A stretch of 64,000 nt of DNA from Planococcus citri (GCF_950023065.1 NC_088680.1:16604559-16668558), one strand, 5' to 3'; shown: positions 46,285-55,943, counted from the stretch's first letter. Notes: generated by a model from the letters alone, not told the origin. Program-made: numbers and translations.

Positions 46285-49200
46285 TTACGTAGCGTCATTT
46301 TTTCTTAGGTCATTAAGCTTTTTCTTAGCTTTTTCCAATGTAATTCGTTTTTCTCGTCTTTCCGCCATGTCTTGGCGTAATTTTTCGTGATTTTCTTTTT
46401 TCTTTAGTTTTTCAAGTTGTATTTGATCTCTTAGGTATTTTTTTATTGAAGCGTCACCTACGATCTTGCTTACGCATATGTTTAATTTTGGTCTCATCTT
46501 TTTTGATAAGTTTGAGTAATTTTCAATGAATTTTTGTTTGATTTTGTGTTTTTCAGCTTCATTAGCCTTATCGTAAACCTCTGTGGGTTCAAAGTCGAGA
46601 TCTCTTTTGATCATGTTTTCTATTTCCTGTTGTGAAGGACGTTTTAGGATTGAAATTTTCTTCAGCTCCGCATTTTTGCTGTGTTTTTTGGTCTTGTCTT
46701 TTGAGTCTGATTCAGAGCTACTGTCTGACGATGCGTCGTATACTTTTTCTTGTTCAGTTTTTAACTGATCTACGTCATCGTCGTCTGTTAGCGATATTAT
46801 GATCGATTGACCGTCGTCGCTGCTATTGTCAAGCTCAGATTCGTCAGATGATATTTCCGTTTCATCTTTGATTAGCTCACAAGGATCCGGTGCAAAATAG
46901 TTGATGTATTCTCCATCAGTGTAATCAACTACGTCGATAGCATCTACGTCTATGACGTTTAGTGTTTTCTTAAGTTTTTTAGGCTTTGTAGGGCCCATTC
47001 TTTGCCTGTAAGCGGCCATGCGTTCTGATCGACGTAATTTGATTCCACTTGTGGATGGTTGGGGGTTTTGTGTCCCTGAATTTTGATTAGTTGTGGGTAA
47101 TTTTATTTCCTTGTTGGTAGGGTTTTTTACCTCTTTGTTTTTTAATTTGTCGTCAGTCTTAGGTGGCTGCTTCGTAAAATTCGCTGCAAGTTTTACTCGC
47201 TTTTTCTTTTTAATTTCAGCTTTTTTAGCTTCATTGTCTGATTTTTCTTGTTTACGCTTTTTGTATAATTTTTTGCGTAGCTTTCGAGCTTTTTGTGCCC
47301 CAGTTGATTCGTCTGTCAAATTTTTGTCCTGAGTACTTTCTTTTTTCTCATTTTGTGTTTGTTTGGGCTGAAGCTGCGCTTCTAATTTCTTTTTATTACG
47401 TAATTGAAGTCTTTGCTCTCTAGCAACGTCAATAAGTTTTTTTATGACCATTTTTGATCCTTCGTGGAAAATTCTCTTTTCCGCATCAGTTGCTAATGGT
47501 ATACCTTGAATTCTTTCAAGCATGTTCTCTTCCGAGTCAGTTGTTGATGATTTTTGATCATCATGTTTATGTTTGTTTAGGAAGTCTTTGATTTTGTCAA
47601 TCATTTTTCGTTGATCAATGTATGAATGTAACTTATCGTCTTTTTCCATTCTGTCGATCTCCTTTTGAGTTAGGAAAAGCGTGAGTTGCCTTATGTTGGC
47701 TACACGATTGATGTTTGAGTCGTCTGTGGGCTCTAGTAAATAGGAATTTATTCCTGTACGTTTTATTACTAGGTAGGGACCCACTTTTTTAGGGTAAAAT
47801 TTTTCTCCAGTACACTTGTCCTTGCTGGATTGTTTATGGTTCGTGAGTAGCACCATGTCTCCTTTTTTCAAGATAGTGGGATCAGGATGCTCCTTATTGT
47901 ATTTGTATTCTTCTTCAATACGCTGTAGTCTACGCCTTTCGCGTATGTAATTCTCAATTATTTGAGAAGGAGTCATTGATTCCACTTTGGATTTCATGTG
48001 TTCAGTCGTGTAGACTGCTTTTTTCGCCAATTGATCTGCGATTACGTTTGTGTACTCGATTTTACGAGCATATACGTGTATAAACTGTACACTTGTGAAT
48101 TTTTTCACTAATTCTAGAATTCGTTCAAATAAATTTTTGTGGTGTACTGGCTTCTTACGAGAATTAAGCCAGTTGTTTTGTTGCCATCTTGTGACAGTAT
48201 AGTTTAATGCTTTGATCGCATAATTGGAGTCCGAAAAGCATTTTACTTTCTTAAAGTTGTTCTTTAACATTGTCTCTAGTGCGACTATAATTGCCTTTAG
48301 TTCGGCATAGTTATTAGATAGACTAAATTCACCGTCAAATTCCAATTTCTGTGAAATATTTTTTGTACTGTCAGTTGAAAAACAAATTCCAATGCCTGCT
48401 ACGGCGTCTTCGTCTCCATTCTTGGAACAGGCTCCATCAGCTGTTACTCTCGCATAGCCGTCCGGATCCGAGTATACATCCTTTTCAGGGATTAATGTTG
48501 TTTTGTGATTTTGTTCGATTGTCATCGAAGGTAGTTTAATCTTTGCTAATTTATGTAACAACTTTATCAGTTTATGTTTAAAATCGTACTTGGCCCCTTT
48601 GTGTGGCATTTTGTCAGTAATACAGTCTTGTATGCCCCAGGCCTCATTAGGTTTAAATCCAAAAGGACCTGGTGTGTTATTAATTTCGTCTTCAATTTCT
48701 TGAACGTATGTGTGCCACCATATGTGCGTTGTAAAGGGATCGTGTAATTTATTGATTTTAGTCCGGAGTTTGTCTCCAATAATCCGCATCGTTCGTTCAA
48801 CCGACGACGATTGTGGATTGTAGGCATTCGTGTGTGCCACTTTTATATTCCTGTCTTCCAGCAGGTTGTACCAGTCGTCATTGATAAATTGTTTCCCATT
48901 GTCTGAGATTACTTTCTTAGGTTTAATACCCTTTTTGTCTATCCATTCTAGGATTGTTTTCATCTCTCGACAAACGTTTTCTTTTTTGATTTCTGGCATC
49001 GATCTTAGCCAATTTCTACCCGTGAAAATGTCTTTGGCTACTAGTAGGTATCTAGGTGCCCCTTGTATAGCTGGAACTGGTCCATAAATGTCTACAGAGA
49101 GTACCTCTCCCATTGAGTAGGCTTCTATTTTTCCGAATTCAAGCACTTTTGGCTGAGCGTAATTTTTATTGAGTTTGCATATTATACATGCATTAGTGAT

Positions 49201-52200
49201 TTCTCGAATGTAATCGAGTGATTTTGGATGGTAATAAATGCGACGAAATGCTGCGTCTAATTTATTTGCACTAGTGTGGCCATAGGCAGTATGTAAAAAA
49301 TCGACTGTGTCATAAAAGAGTTCTGTTGGCAAGTAGGGAACGTATGTATCGTCATCAAGTCTTTTCATAAGAATTTCCTTTTTCTTTACAGTGTCTTGAA
49401 TCTCTTCGTCTGTGTCGGATTCAGTACGTTCTCCGATATTCGTATTGCATTGATTTACAATTTTGTATCGGTTTAGTAACCGTTTCTTTTTGTCTAATTC
49501 TTTTTTGTTTTTCACAGGTATATATTCCTTCATTATTTTCATCATTGCGATGCAATTTTCATCAGTTTGTTGATATTTAGATATGTTTGACATTTTGTCA
49601 AAAAGTCTTGGGACATTTTCGTCCAAAAATTTTAAGTCAAAAGTAGAAATCATCGTTTCGAAATTTTTTATTTCAAGTTCAGGTGCTTTCATCATATAGA
49701 GCATCCTATTTGATTTGGTCATTGAAAATTGTAGGTCAAAGCAGTTGAGCATTGTAATCCAATATGCTGCTTTGCGATGCGTTTGCATCATGTCTCTGTA
49801 TTTATTTATTGTGGCTAATAGGTTTTTCTTTACGTGAATTACACGTCCGAATACCCACATTTGTAGGCGTTTAAGTACTTGGACTAGCGCCATCATATCC
49901 TTATCAAAAGGTGTAAAATTCTTTTGGTGAGCTTCGAATGCGATCGATACAAATAAGCATATATGCTTTTGTTCGTCTTCTTTGTCTTTATTTGAGATGT
50001 AAAATAGAACTGCGTTCATAGCATCTTCACTTACGTATGTATCGAGGTATAACTCGACGTCAGGAGGTGGTGGCTTCAGTGTAAAATCTGCACAGAATTC
50101 TGTCTTCAGCTTTTCAAAAGCTTCTTCTTGGGCTGGGCCCCACAGTATTTTGCCATCTTTAGCACTTTTACCTACAGTCAAGTTATAAATTGGTCGCAAT
50201 AATTGCATGTAATTTGGAATAAAATTCCTGTAAAGACCTGTCAGTCCAATTAATTGTAGTAATTGTTTTACTGTCGTGATATTAAATTTACCTTTTTTGT
50301 TTGTATGTTTATCCACAAATTCCATAAATTTGGTAACTTTATCCTTTTGTTTGGAGATCTCGTCTTTGGATATTACAAATCCTAAGTGCTCCGCATATTC
50401 GCGAAAAAATTGTGTTTTTGTAGGATTTAATTTTAATCCATTTTCACGAATGCGTTCGAATACGTGTAGTAGTCTTTTTAGTGTTTCTTGGAATGTAGCT
50501 CCAGATACCTTCACGTCATCGACGAATTTTGTGATTCCTTTCTGGTCAGGAATGACTTGGTTCATCATGTGGACGAATTCTCCACTTGATATTTTTAAAC
50601 CGTAAGGGAGTCTACAGAACTCATATACTTGTCCGCATACTTGGAACGCTGTGAATTTTCGTGAAGCTTCATGTAGAACAAGTTGCCAAAATCCTGACGT
50701 AAAGTCAAGAGTACAAAAATATTTGTCACTTGTGTTCTCGTAAATTATCCATTCTATCGGACTTGGTTCAGTGAGTACTTTTTGTAACACTGCGTTTAAT
50801 TCGTCAGCGTCTAGGCATAAACGTATGTCTCCAGATTTTTTAATTACTGGAGCTGTGGTGTTTATGTAGTTTGACCTTGAAGGTCTAATTATGCCTAATT
50901 TCAGCATTTTTGATATTGCTCGTCGTAAAGATTCAATTATCTTTTGTGAGGGTCGGAATTTTTCTCCTCTCCATTTTTTCAAGTCAGGTTCTTTACCGTC
51001 ATTTATAAATTTGAATCGGACTTGTTCGCCCTTGTATTTACCAGCATTAAAGCTGAAAATGTCACAATATTCTTCTAGTTCCTTCCAAGCATTGTTTGCT
51101 TCTTCAAGAGTAATCCATCCCTTAACTACGAGATTGTTTAAGTCTATTTTCATATTTTTCTTGTAAAGCTCTCTGGCTTTTTCTTGTTCGTGAGCCCAGT
51201 CTTCATCTAGGTATTGTGTATGATTTTTTATCATTCGTACAGTACTGTGTACATTTTGTGGACATACCATCATGTTTTTCACTGGTAAGCTACCATAACC
51301 AAATCTAGGTGTTAGTTCAAAACGTTCATCTTCTGTGAGGAAGGGTATTGTGAACGGTATACCATTCTTTGGGTTGCAGATAGCTCGTTCTTGACCATTT
51401 TCACAGTCAATTTTTATACCTAAGTATCTTAGTGATAGTCTACCAATTATGACGCTGTATCCGTCAGTGTCTAGTATAAAAAATGGCATTGTTAGCATGT
51501 GGTTGCCTATGCGTACACATACCTCTACAATATGTGTCATTGCTCGTATGATTTTATTATCAGCTAATTTTAAGTTTACTGGGTGGTCCAGTTTTATGTA
51601 TTTGATCCATTGAGGATGCTCTCTTGTTAGGTAATCTACTACCGGTTTTGTCATTGCATTGGGCAATGCCCCCGTGTCCAGCTGAGCTGGTATAGGTACA
51701 TTGTCTATAAATATGGGGATTGCGCAGTAGTAATCTTCTGTGTTTATTGTTGGTCGTTGTAAATTTGTTTCGTGACGAGCTTCACTCTCATTTGTTTTCA
51801 TAAATTCTAAAATGTCTAAAGCTTTTTGCTCTAATGTCAATTCAATCTTTTTGATTTGATTTGGATGTTCTTCATCCTCGTCTGGCTCATATTTGGATAT
51901 TTTGATCCATGGATCGTCTTTTAAATTGTCTACAAATGATAGTTGTACATCATTTAAGTCCATTATGTCAGGCATCATTAAAATTGCCTCGTTTAGACGA
52001 TCATTTGGTCTCATTTGTGATGCTTTGTCTTCGTAAATTTCTCGATTTCCGAGGTTGTCTATTTTAATTTTTTTCTTTCCAAGTATCGAATCGTATTCGT
52101 AATAGTCATAGTGTACAATTTTGTCCGGTGGTATAGTACCATTCATGTTCAAGGATTTTACCTCAAATGTTTTTATCTCATTTTCAATGTCAGTTTTATC

Positions 52201-53256
52201 GTCATTTTCGATTTGTTTTTGTTCTTCTAAGATATGTTTCTTTGATTTCGGCTTGATTGCCGTTTCTGCGTTGTAGGGTTTTGAAAGCTGTGCACTTTTT
52301 GTAGGTGGATCGTAAGTTATTCTTACGAATTCGGCTTTTCCGTTTTCTTGTGATCGAAATTCTCTTCGCATGTATTCTCCAGTAGCTGGATCTATACTTA
52401 CTTTTTGAGCTAAAACAGCTACCAAAGTTTTCATCATGTTGCGATTAAGTTGTATTTTGTCTTGAGTTTTTTGTGTACAGCATTCGCTGAATTTATTTTC
52501 TCGTACGTAGCTTATTGGTTCTTTCAATAGACTACCTGTTTTGGGCATTTCTTCGCCTGAATCGTCTACATCTAGCAATATTTTGCATAATAAGTCCATT
52601 ACTATGGGGTACATCGCCATATCAGGATAATACCTGTCGTATGCTTGACAATAGTGAAAAGTAGCCTCAATCGGCATAACCTCTCCGTTGGGTGATTCTT
52701 CGGGTTGAATGAACCATCCTTTTTTGTTGCTTTCAACTGTTTCAGTGCGTAAAAATTCGTAAGCTATTTGCTTATGAAATGTCACTCTAGGGTGATCGTC
52801 TGCTATTTCTTGGAACATCTTACGATACTCTTTGTATCGATGTAGGCTCGTGCCTTGTTCACCTTTCTTCGGTGGTTTTGCTATTGGCATTAATAGTATT
52901 ATTCGTTCCGCTCCTTTTTCTAGCAGTGCATTTACGATTAAACGTAATTTGTCTTTTACCATTTCCGTAGGCGCATTAAAGTGATTAAATTCAATTTGTC
53001 CTGCGGACAGTATGTATTTGGCATTTTTTGGAAAGTTGGTTTTGCAAACTAGTTTTAGTAATGTTCTAATGTCAATCTGGTCCCTTATATATTCTGGTAG
53101 TTGTTCGGCTCTGCGTACCGTTCCTCGTCTTATAAAGTGTACGATACCGTCGCCTATCCATATATAGTCTTCTGTGAATGCATTTTTTTGCATAATCGGT
53201 GGAGGAAGCATTTTGCTAGACGAAGCCTCCGCGTCGCCTAGCTCTACTTGTTTCCC
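46285..53256 (-). CDS. pol: Pol polyprotein of the inner element, read by -1 frameshift from gag
   Basis: The frame is open from within the gag end, and residues are counted from the first ATG (53211; 2,308 codons). About 1-225: SGNH-like domain (WIGDG, SAGQIE, ILLMPIAKPP). About 500-610: aspartic protease with DTG and an IIGRLSLRYLG segment. About 755-965: RT with LCLDADELN, LDFTSGFWQL, CRLPYGLK and catalytic FVDD. About 1030-1190: RNase H with degraded catalytic positions. About 1300-1350: integrase zinc finger (H-x4-H, C-x2-C). About 1370-1475: integrase core with VDIYGP, SDNGKQF and a Glu 34 residues on (SVERT). About 1585-1735: second RNase H with TADGA, NNYAEL, FSDSNYA and VIADQLAKKA. 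About 1800-1865: GPY/F module (KKVGPYLVIKR). The remainder is a Lys- and Asp/Glu-rich tail. It would supply replication and integration enzymes. No internal stop is seen. Confidence 0.93.
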   Translation of the reverse strand, partial: GKQVELGDAEASSSKMLPPPIMQKNAFTEDYIWIGDGIVHFIRRGTVRRAEQLPEYIRDQIDIRTLLKLVCKTNFPKNAKYILSAGQIEFNHFNAPTEMVKDKLRLIVNALLEKGAERIILLMPIAKPPKKGEQGTSLHRYKEYRKMFQEIADDHPRVTFHKQIAYEFLRTETVESNKKGWFIQPEESPNGEVMPIEATFHYCQAYDRYYPDMAMYPIVMDLLCKILLDVDDSGEEMPKTGSLLKEPISYVRENKFSECCTQKTQDKIQLNRNMMKTLVAVLAQKVSIDPATGEYMRREFRSQENGKAEFVRITYDPPTKSAQLSKPYNAETAIKPKSKKHILEEQKQIENDDKTDIENEIKTFEVKSLNMNGTIPPDKIVHYDYYEYDSILGKKKIKIDNLGNREIYEDKASQMRPNDRLNEAILMMPDIMDLNDVQLSFVDNLKDDPWIKISKYEPDEDEEHPNQIKKIELTLEQKALDILEFMKTNESEARHETNLQRPTINTEDYYCAIPIFIDNVPIPAQLDTGALPNAMTKPVVDYLTREHPQWIKYIKLDHPVNLKLADNKIIRAMTHIVEVCVRIGNHMLTMPFFILDTDGYSVIIGRLSLRYLGIKIDCENGQERAICNPKNGIPFTIPFLTEDERFELTPRFGYGSLPVKNMMVCPQNVHSTVRMIKNHTQYLDEDWAHEQEKARELYKKNMKIDLNNLVVKGWITLEEANNAWKELEEYCDIFSFNAGKYKGEQVRFKFINDGKEPDLKKWRGEKFRPSQKIIESLRRAISKMLKLGIIRPSRSNYINTTAPVIKKSGDIRLCLDADELNAVLQKVLTEPSPIEWIIYENTSDKYFCTLDFTSGFWQLVLHEASRKFTAFQVCGQVYEFCRLPYGLKISSGEFVHMMNQVIPDQKGITKFVDDVKVSGATFQETLKRLLHVFERIRENGLKLNPTKTQFFREYAEHLGFVISKDEISKQKDKVTKFMEFVDKHTNKKGKFNITTVKQLLQLIGLTGLYRNFIPNYMQLLRPIYNLTVGKSAKDGKILWGPAQEEAFEKLKTEFCADFTLKPPPPDVELYLDTYVSEDAMNAVLFYISNKDKEDEQKHICLFVSIAFEAHQKNFTPFDKDMMALVQVLKRLQMWVFGRVIHVKKNLLATINKYRDMMQTHRKAAYWITMLNCFDLQFSMTKSNRMLYMMKAPELEIKNFETMISTFDLKFLDENVPRLFDKMSNISKYQQTDENCIAMMKIMKEYIPVKNKKELDKKKRLLNRYKIVNQCNTNIGERTESDTDEEIQDTVKKKEILMKRLDDDTYVPYLPTELFYDTVDFLHTAYGHTSANKLDAAFRRIYYHPKSLDYIREITNACIICKLNKNYAQPKVLEFGKIEAYSMGEVLSVDIYGPVPAIQGAPRYLLVAKDIFTGRNWLRSMPEIKKENVCREMKTILEWIDKKGIKPKKVISDNGKQFINDDWYNLLEDRNIKVAHTNAYNPQSSSVERTMRIIGDKLRTKINKLHDPFTTHIWWHTYVQEIEDEINNTPGPFGFKPNEAWGIQDCITDKMPHKGAKYDFKHKLIKLLHKLAKIKLPSMTIEQNHKTTLIPEKDVYSDPDGYARVTADGACSKNGDEDAVAGIGICFSTDSTKNISQKLEFDGEFSLSNNYAELKAIIVALETMLKNNFKKVKCFSDSNYAIKALNYTVTRWQQNNWLNSRKKPVHHKNLFERILELVKKFTSVQFIHVYARKIEYTNVIADQLAKKAVYTTEHMKSKVESMTPSQIIENYIRERRRLQRIEEEYKYNKEHPDPTILKKGDMVLLTNHKQSSKDKCTGEKFYPKKVGPYLVIKRTGINSYLLEPTDDSNINRVANIRQLTLFLTQKEIDRMEKDDKLHSYIDQRKMIDKIKDFLNKHKHDDQKSSTTDSEENMLERIQGIPLATDAEKRIFHEGSKMVIKKLIDVAREQRLQLRNKKKLEAQLQPKQTQNEKKESTQDKNLTDESTGAQKARKLRKKLYKKRKQEKSDNEAKKAEIKKKKRVKLAANFTKQPPKTDDKLKNKEVKNPTNKEIKLPTTNQNSGTQNPQPSTSGIKLRRSERMAAYRQRMGPTKPKKLKKTLNVIDVDAIDVVDYTDGEYINYFAPDPCELIKDETEISSDESELDNSSDDGQSIIISLTDDDDVDQLKTEQEKVYDASSDSSSESDSKDKTKKHSKNAELKKISILKRPSQQEIENMIKRDLDFEPTEVYDKANEAEKHKIKQKFIENYSNLSKKMRPKLNICVSKIVGDASIKKYLRDQIQLEKLKKKENHEKLRQDMAERREKRITLEKAKKKLNDLRKNDAT
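53215..53256 (-). promoter_or_regulatory. Programmed -1 ribosomal frameshift signal
   Basis: On the element strand the gag frame reads AC[G GGA AAC] AAG TAG. The heptamer GGGAAAC (53256-53250) is a canonical X XXY YYZ slippery site. Seven nucleotides later (53242-53215) GCTAGGCGA can pair with TCGTCTAGC, one pair being G-U, as a 9-bp stem around a 10-nt loop. A -1 slip enters the Pol frame, which is open through the overlap. The gag stop TAG (53246-53244) lies in the spacer. Confidence 0.85.
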
Positions 53257-55436
53257 GTAAGTTTGTCAGCTTTTTCTTTTTCTAAACGTTTCTTCTTCTC
53301 CTCTTCAGTTTCCTTCTTCGGAGGAGGTAAAATCGTAATTTGCGCTTGTGTTTGCGCATTCGTTTGGTTTAGCGCGTTTACCGGCGCTGTGAGTGTACCT
53401 TGAGTTACATTCGATGATTGCTGCTGCGCAGCTTGTTGTTCATTTAGCGCTTGTAGTGCTGCTTGTTGCGCTGCGAGCGCAGTTGGATCTACCTGTGGCA
53501 TGAAAGTCGGCATTTGCATTTGCATTAGCGGGTAGGGATAATATGTGTGTGCTTGAAATACCGGTGGATATGGATATGTCATAGGTACTTGTGTTTGGGT
53601 CATCGATGTATCGAAATAATTCTGCGATGAATTAGAGGCTGTGTCTGGGTAGTTATCATCCAAATTATTGTCATAATTTGTGTTGTTGAAATCGACATAA
53701 TTGCCGTAGTTATCATACCCGTAATCGGGGGTGTATTCTTGACCGTAGTCTGGCATTACGCCATCCATTTCCATTTGTTTCACTGGTAATGTTTGTTGTT
53801 GATTTCCTCCTTGTGGAGGTTTGTAGATAGCTACTGTCGTATCTGTATTAGGTTGTTGTTGCCTACCTTGTATTGGTAGGGGCGGTCTCTGTGTACCTTG
53901 TTGAAATCTATTGTGTTGTTGGCGTTGGCCGCCATTTGATTGGTTATTATTTTGTTGTCTTTGAAATCTTTGGCCATTTTGATTCCAATTATTTTGATTT
54001 TGAGGTCTGTTGAATCTTTGATTCATTTGTTGATTGTAGAATTGAGCATATTGCTCCGGTGTGAATCTAGATTGGAACTGTTGTAGCATTTGCTGTTGCT
54101 GCATCAATAGATTATTTTGTGCTGTGCGTAAATCATGTATGTTAGTATTTTGTGTCGTAAATTTTTCGGGTGTATATTTTAGTTCCTTGTGTTTGGGATT
54201 ATGTTCTTTTTTCGAGATTTGTCTTAAGATTTCAATAAATTCGTCGATCGTTAGGTCCGGTTTTTGGACATATAATGCGTACATTTTTGGTGTCTTATCT
54301 CTCATCATGTCAACGATGAATTTTTCATCTCTAATAGTGGAATTTTTGAAATTTTCCAACCATCGTATCATAAATCCAATGATTTCTGGTAACGAACGGC
54401 AGTATTTTGCGTCATCGCAAAAGTTTTCAGCATCTTGCTGTGCTTTTGCATTCCAGTAGAAATTTAAAAAATTCGTGCGTAAGTCGTTATATACATGAAC
54501 TTGTAAGTTAATACTTTTGAAAGCCCATTGGTCTTTCGTGTCTATGTTCGCACGGAAGGCTGCGGCCTTCATAAATTCGGTCACATTAAATCCAAGAATG
54601 TATTCTTCAAACGCATTAATGTACTCGTATGGGAAATAACGTCGCTGTTCGTTAAAGAACACGCCAGCGTTACGCATAGCTGTGTAGTCGATCTTCGTTG
54701 GTCGCGTGTCTGCGCCTGTGATCGCACGTTGGTGTGGATTTGCTTGTAGCGAATCGTGAATTTTTAATACTGTATTTGTAAGTGCCATTTGGTTGATAGT
54801 GCAATTGTTCACTAATTGTACTTGTTCAGCTACATTTTGTTCGATGCTTTGCATTCTGTTGTCGTTTTCTATAAATTTCTTTTTAGCGCTTTCATCTAAT
54901 GTCGTGTATTTGTTTGAATAATTAACTGCCCAATCGTTCAGTTCGTCTAATTTTTGGCGTACGTATTGTACGTTTGTAGCTGCGTCTTGCGCTTGATTGC
55001 ATGCTTCGAGTGCGTGTGACGCTGATGTCGACGCACTTTCAGCTGCGGTTTGAGCGATGTTTCTCGATTCAGTTGCTACCGATTTTGTTGTTTCGATATG
55101 CGATGCTAATTCGCGTTGATTATCAAAAATTATTTGCATTTGTGTATTGTCATATTTCCATGACTCTTGTAATAAATTACGTAGGTGTTTTATATCATCG
55201 TCCTCACCGGGAGGGTGGGCGGGAATATTCGTGCTACGAGGAGTGAATGTGTATTTGTCGTTCATGTTTTCGTTTGATACGATATCGGATTTTTCCACAG
55301 TTTTCTGATTTTGCTTTTCAGAAATCGGTTTCGGAACACTTTGTGTTCGACTGCGCCTATGAGTTCCCCCTTGTAGAGTTATCTCGTTGTAATCTACACG
55401 GCTTATACTTCTCTCACTACGTCTCAAGTTTGACAT
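53244..55436 (-). CDS. gag: Gag of the inner element (730 aa)
   Basis: The structural protein forms the particle. The ATG at 55436 (MSNLRRSERS) is the first in the frame. Residues about 70-235 are predicted by eye as a long Ala/Gln/Glu coiled coil. About 250-420 matches a retrotransposon Gag core, with segments such as FFNEQRRYFPYEYINAFEEY, FLNFYWNAKAQ and DLTIDEFIEILRQI. Residues about 440-560 are extremely Gln/Asn/Arg-rich (QNQNNWNQNGQRFQRQQ). There is no CCHC zinc knuckle, so RNA packaging presumably uses the basic Q/N-rich segment. A Tyr/Asp/Asn segment and an Ala/Gln stretch follow. The last residues (KKKRLEKEKADKLTGNK) overlap the slippery site. It is long for a Ty3/Gypsy Gag. Confidence 0.9.
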   Translation of the reverse strand: MSNLRRSERSISRVDYNEITLQGGTHRRSRTQSVPKPISEKQNQKTVEKSDIVSNENMNDKYTFTPRSTNIPAHPPGEDDDIKHLRNLLQESWKYDNTQMQIIFDNQRELASHIETTKSVATESRNIAQTAAESASTSASHALEACNQAQDAATNVQYVRQKLDELNDWAVNYSNKYTTLDESAKKKFIENDNRMQSIEQNVAEQVQLVNNCTINQMALTNTVLKIHDSLQANPHQRAITGADTRPTKIDYTAMRNAGVFFNEQRRYFPYEYINAFEEYILGFNVTEFMKAAAFRANIDTKDQWAFKSINLQVHVYNDLRTNFLNFYWNAKAQQDAENFCDDAKYCRSLPEIIGFMIRWLENFKNSTIRDEKFIVDMMRDKTPKMYALYVQKPDLTIDEFIEILRQISKKEHNPKHKELKYTPEKFTTQNTNIHDLRTAQNNLLMQQQQMLQQFQSRFTPEQYAQFYNQQMNQRFNRPQNQNNWNQNGQRFQRQQNNNQSNGGQRQQHNRFQQGTQRPPLPIQGRQQQPNTDTTVAIYKPPQGGNQQQTLPVKQMEMDGVMPDYGQEYTPDYGYDNYGNYVDFNNTNYDNNLDDNYPDTASNSSQNYFDTSMTQTQVPMTYPYPPVFQAHTYYPYPLMQMQMPTFMPQVDPTALAAQQAALQALNEQQAAQQQSSNVTQGTLTAPVNALNQTNAQTQAQITILPPPKKETEEEKKKRLEKEKADKLTGNK

Positions 55437-55445
55437 ACGCGCCAA

Positions 55446-55929
55446 AATAAATTCACTACTGTGTAGTTATAAATTTTATTACAAGTAATACAAGTTACAA
55501 ATAATAATATGTACAATTAAATGCGTATATATACGCAACGTGGTAGATCACGCTGTTTAAAAACGCGCGAAAACACTTCGTGTTGAAAAATACGTTACTT
55601 GCAGCGGCAGCTGCGACAGTATAATCGTCCGAGGTTGCGGCAGCGACAACGGCTCCGTTTTCCGATCGGCGGCTGGACGGGGCGGCGGTGGCAGCACGTA
55701 CCACGTTGATTCGAGTGCTTTTGCTTCGCCTCTTCTTGGCTAATTTTCTCAAATTAACCTACGCGAAAATGCAAATAAAAGCTCCTACTTATTGCTAGGT
55801 AATTTAAAAGCCACTTTTTAATCTTTTATTTGCGGATTTACCACCAAAAAGAAAAATAGCAAGCGTGTACGAGCTCTAGCGGCTCTCTTTTTGTCTGTAG
55901 ACAATAAGCAAAAAATGAAAAAGTACTTG
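55446..55929 (-). other. Inner element 5' leader
   Basis: About 480 nt lie between the primer site and gag. An open frame without an ATG (55495-55752) is rich in basic residues and then Ala, and I do not call it a gene. Possible packaging or splice-donor signals could be here; a weak GGTG|GTAAAT word lies near 55840. Confidence 0.45.
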
Positions 55930-55942
55930 ACGTTAGGCGCCA
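55930..55942 (-). promoter_or_regulatory. Primer-binding site, tRNA-Lys type
   Basis: One nucleotide after the 5' LTR the element strand reads TGGCGCCTAACGT. It matches 12 of 13 positions of the TGGCGCCCAACGT site complementary to the 3' end of tRNA-Lys(CUU). Confidence 0.8.
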
Positions 55943-55943
55943 A

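Noticed and set aside
55495..55752. 85-codon leader frame of the inner element
   Set aside because: No ATG start, Ala-rich low complexity, lies in the leader. Kept only as part of the leader description.
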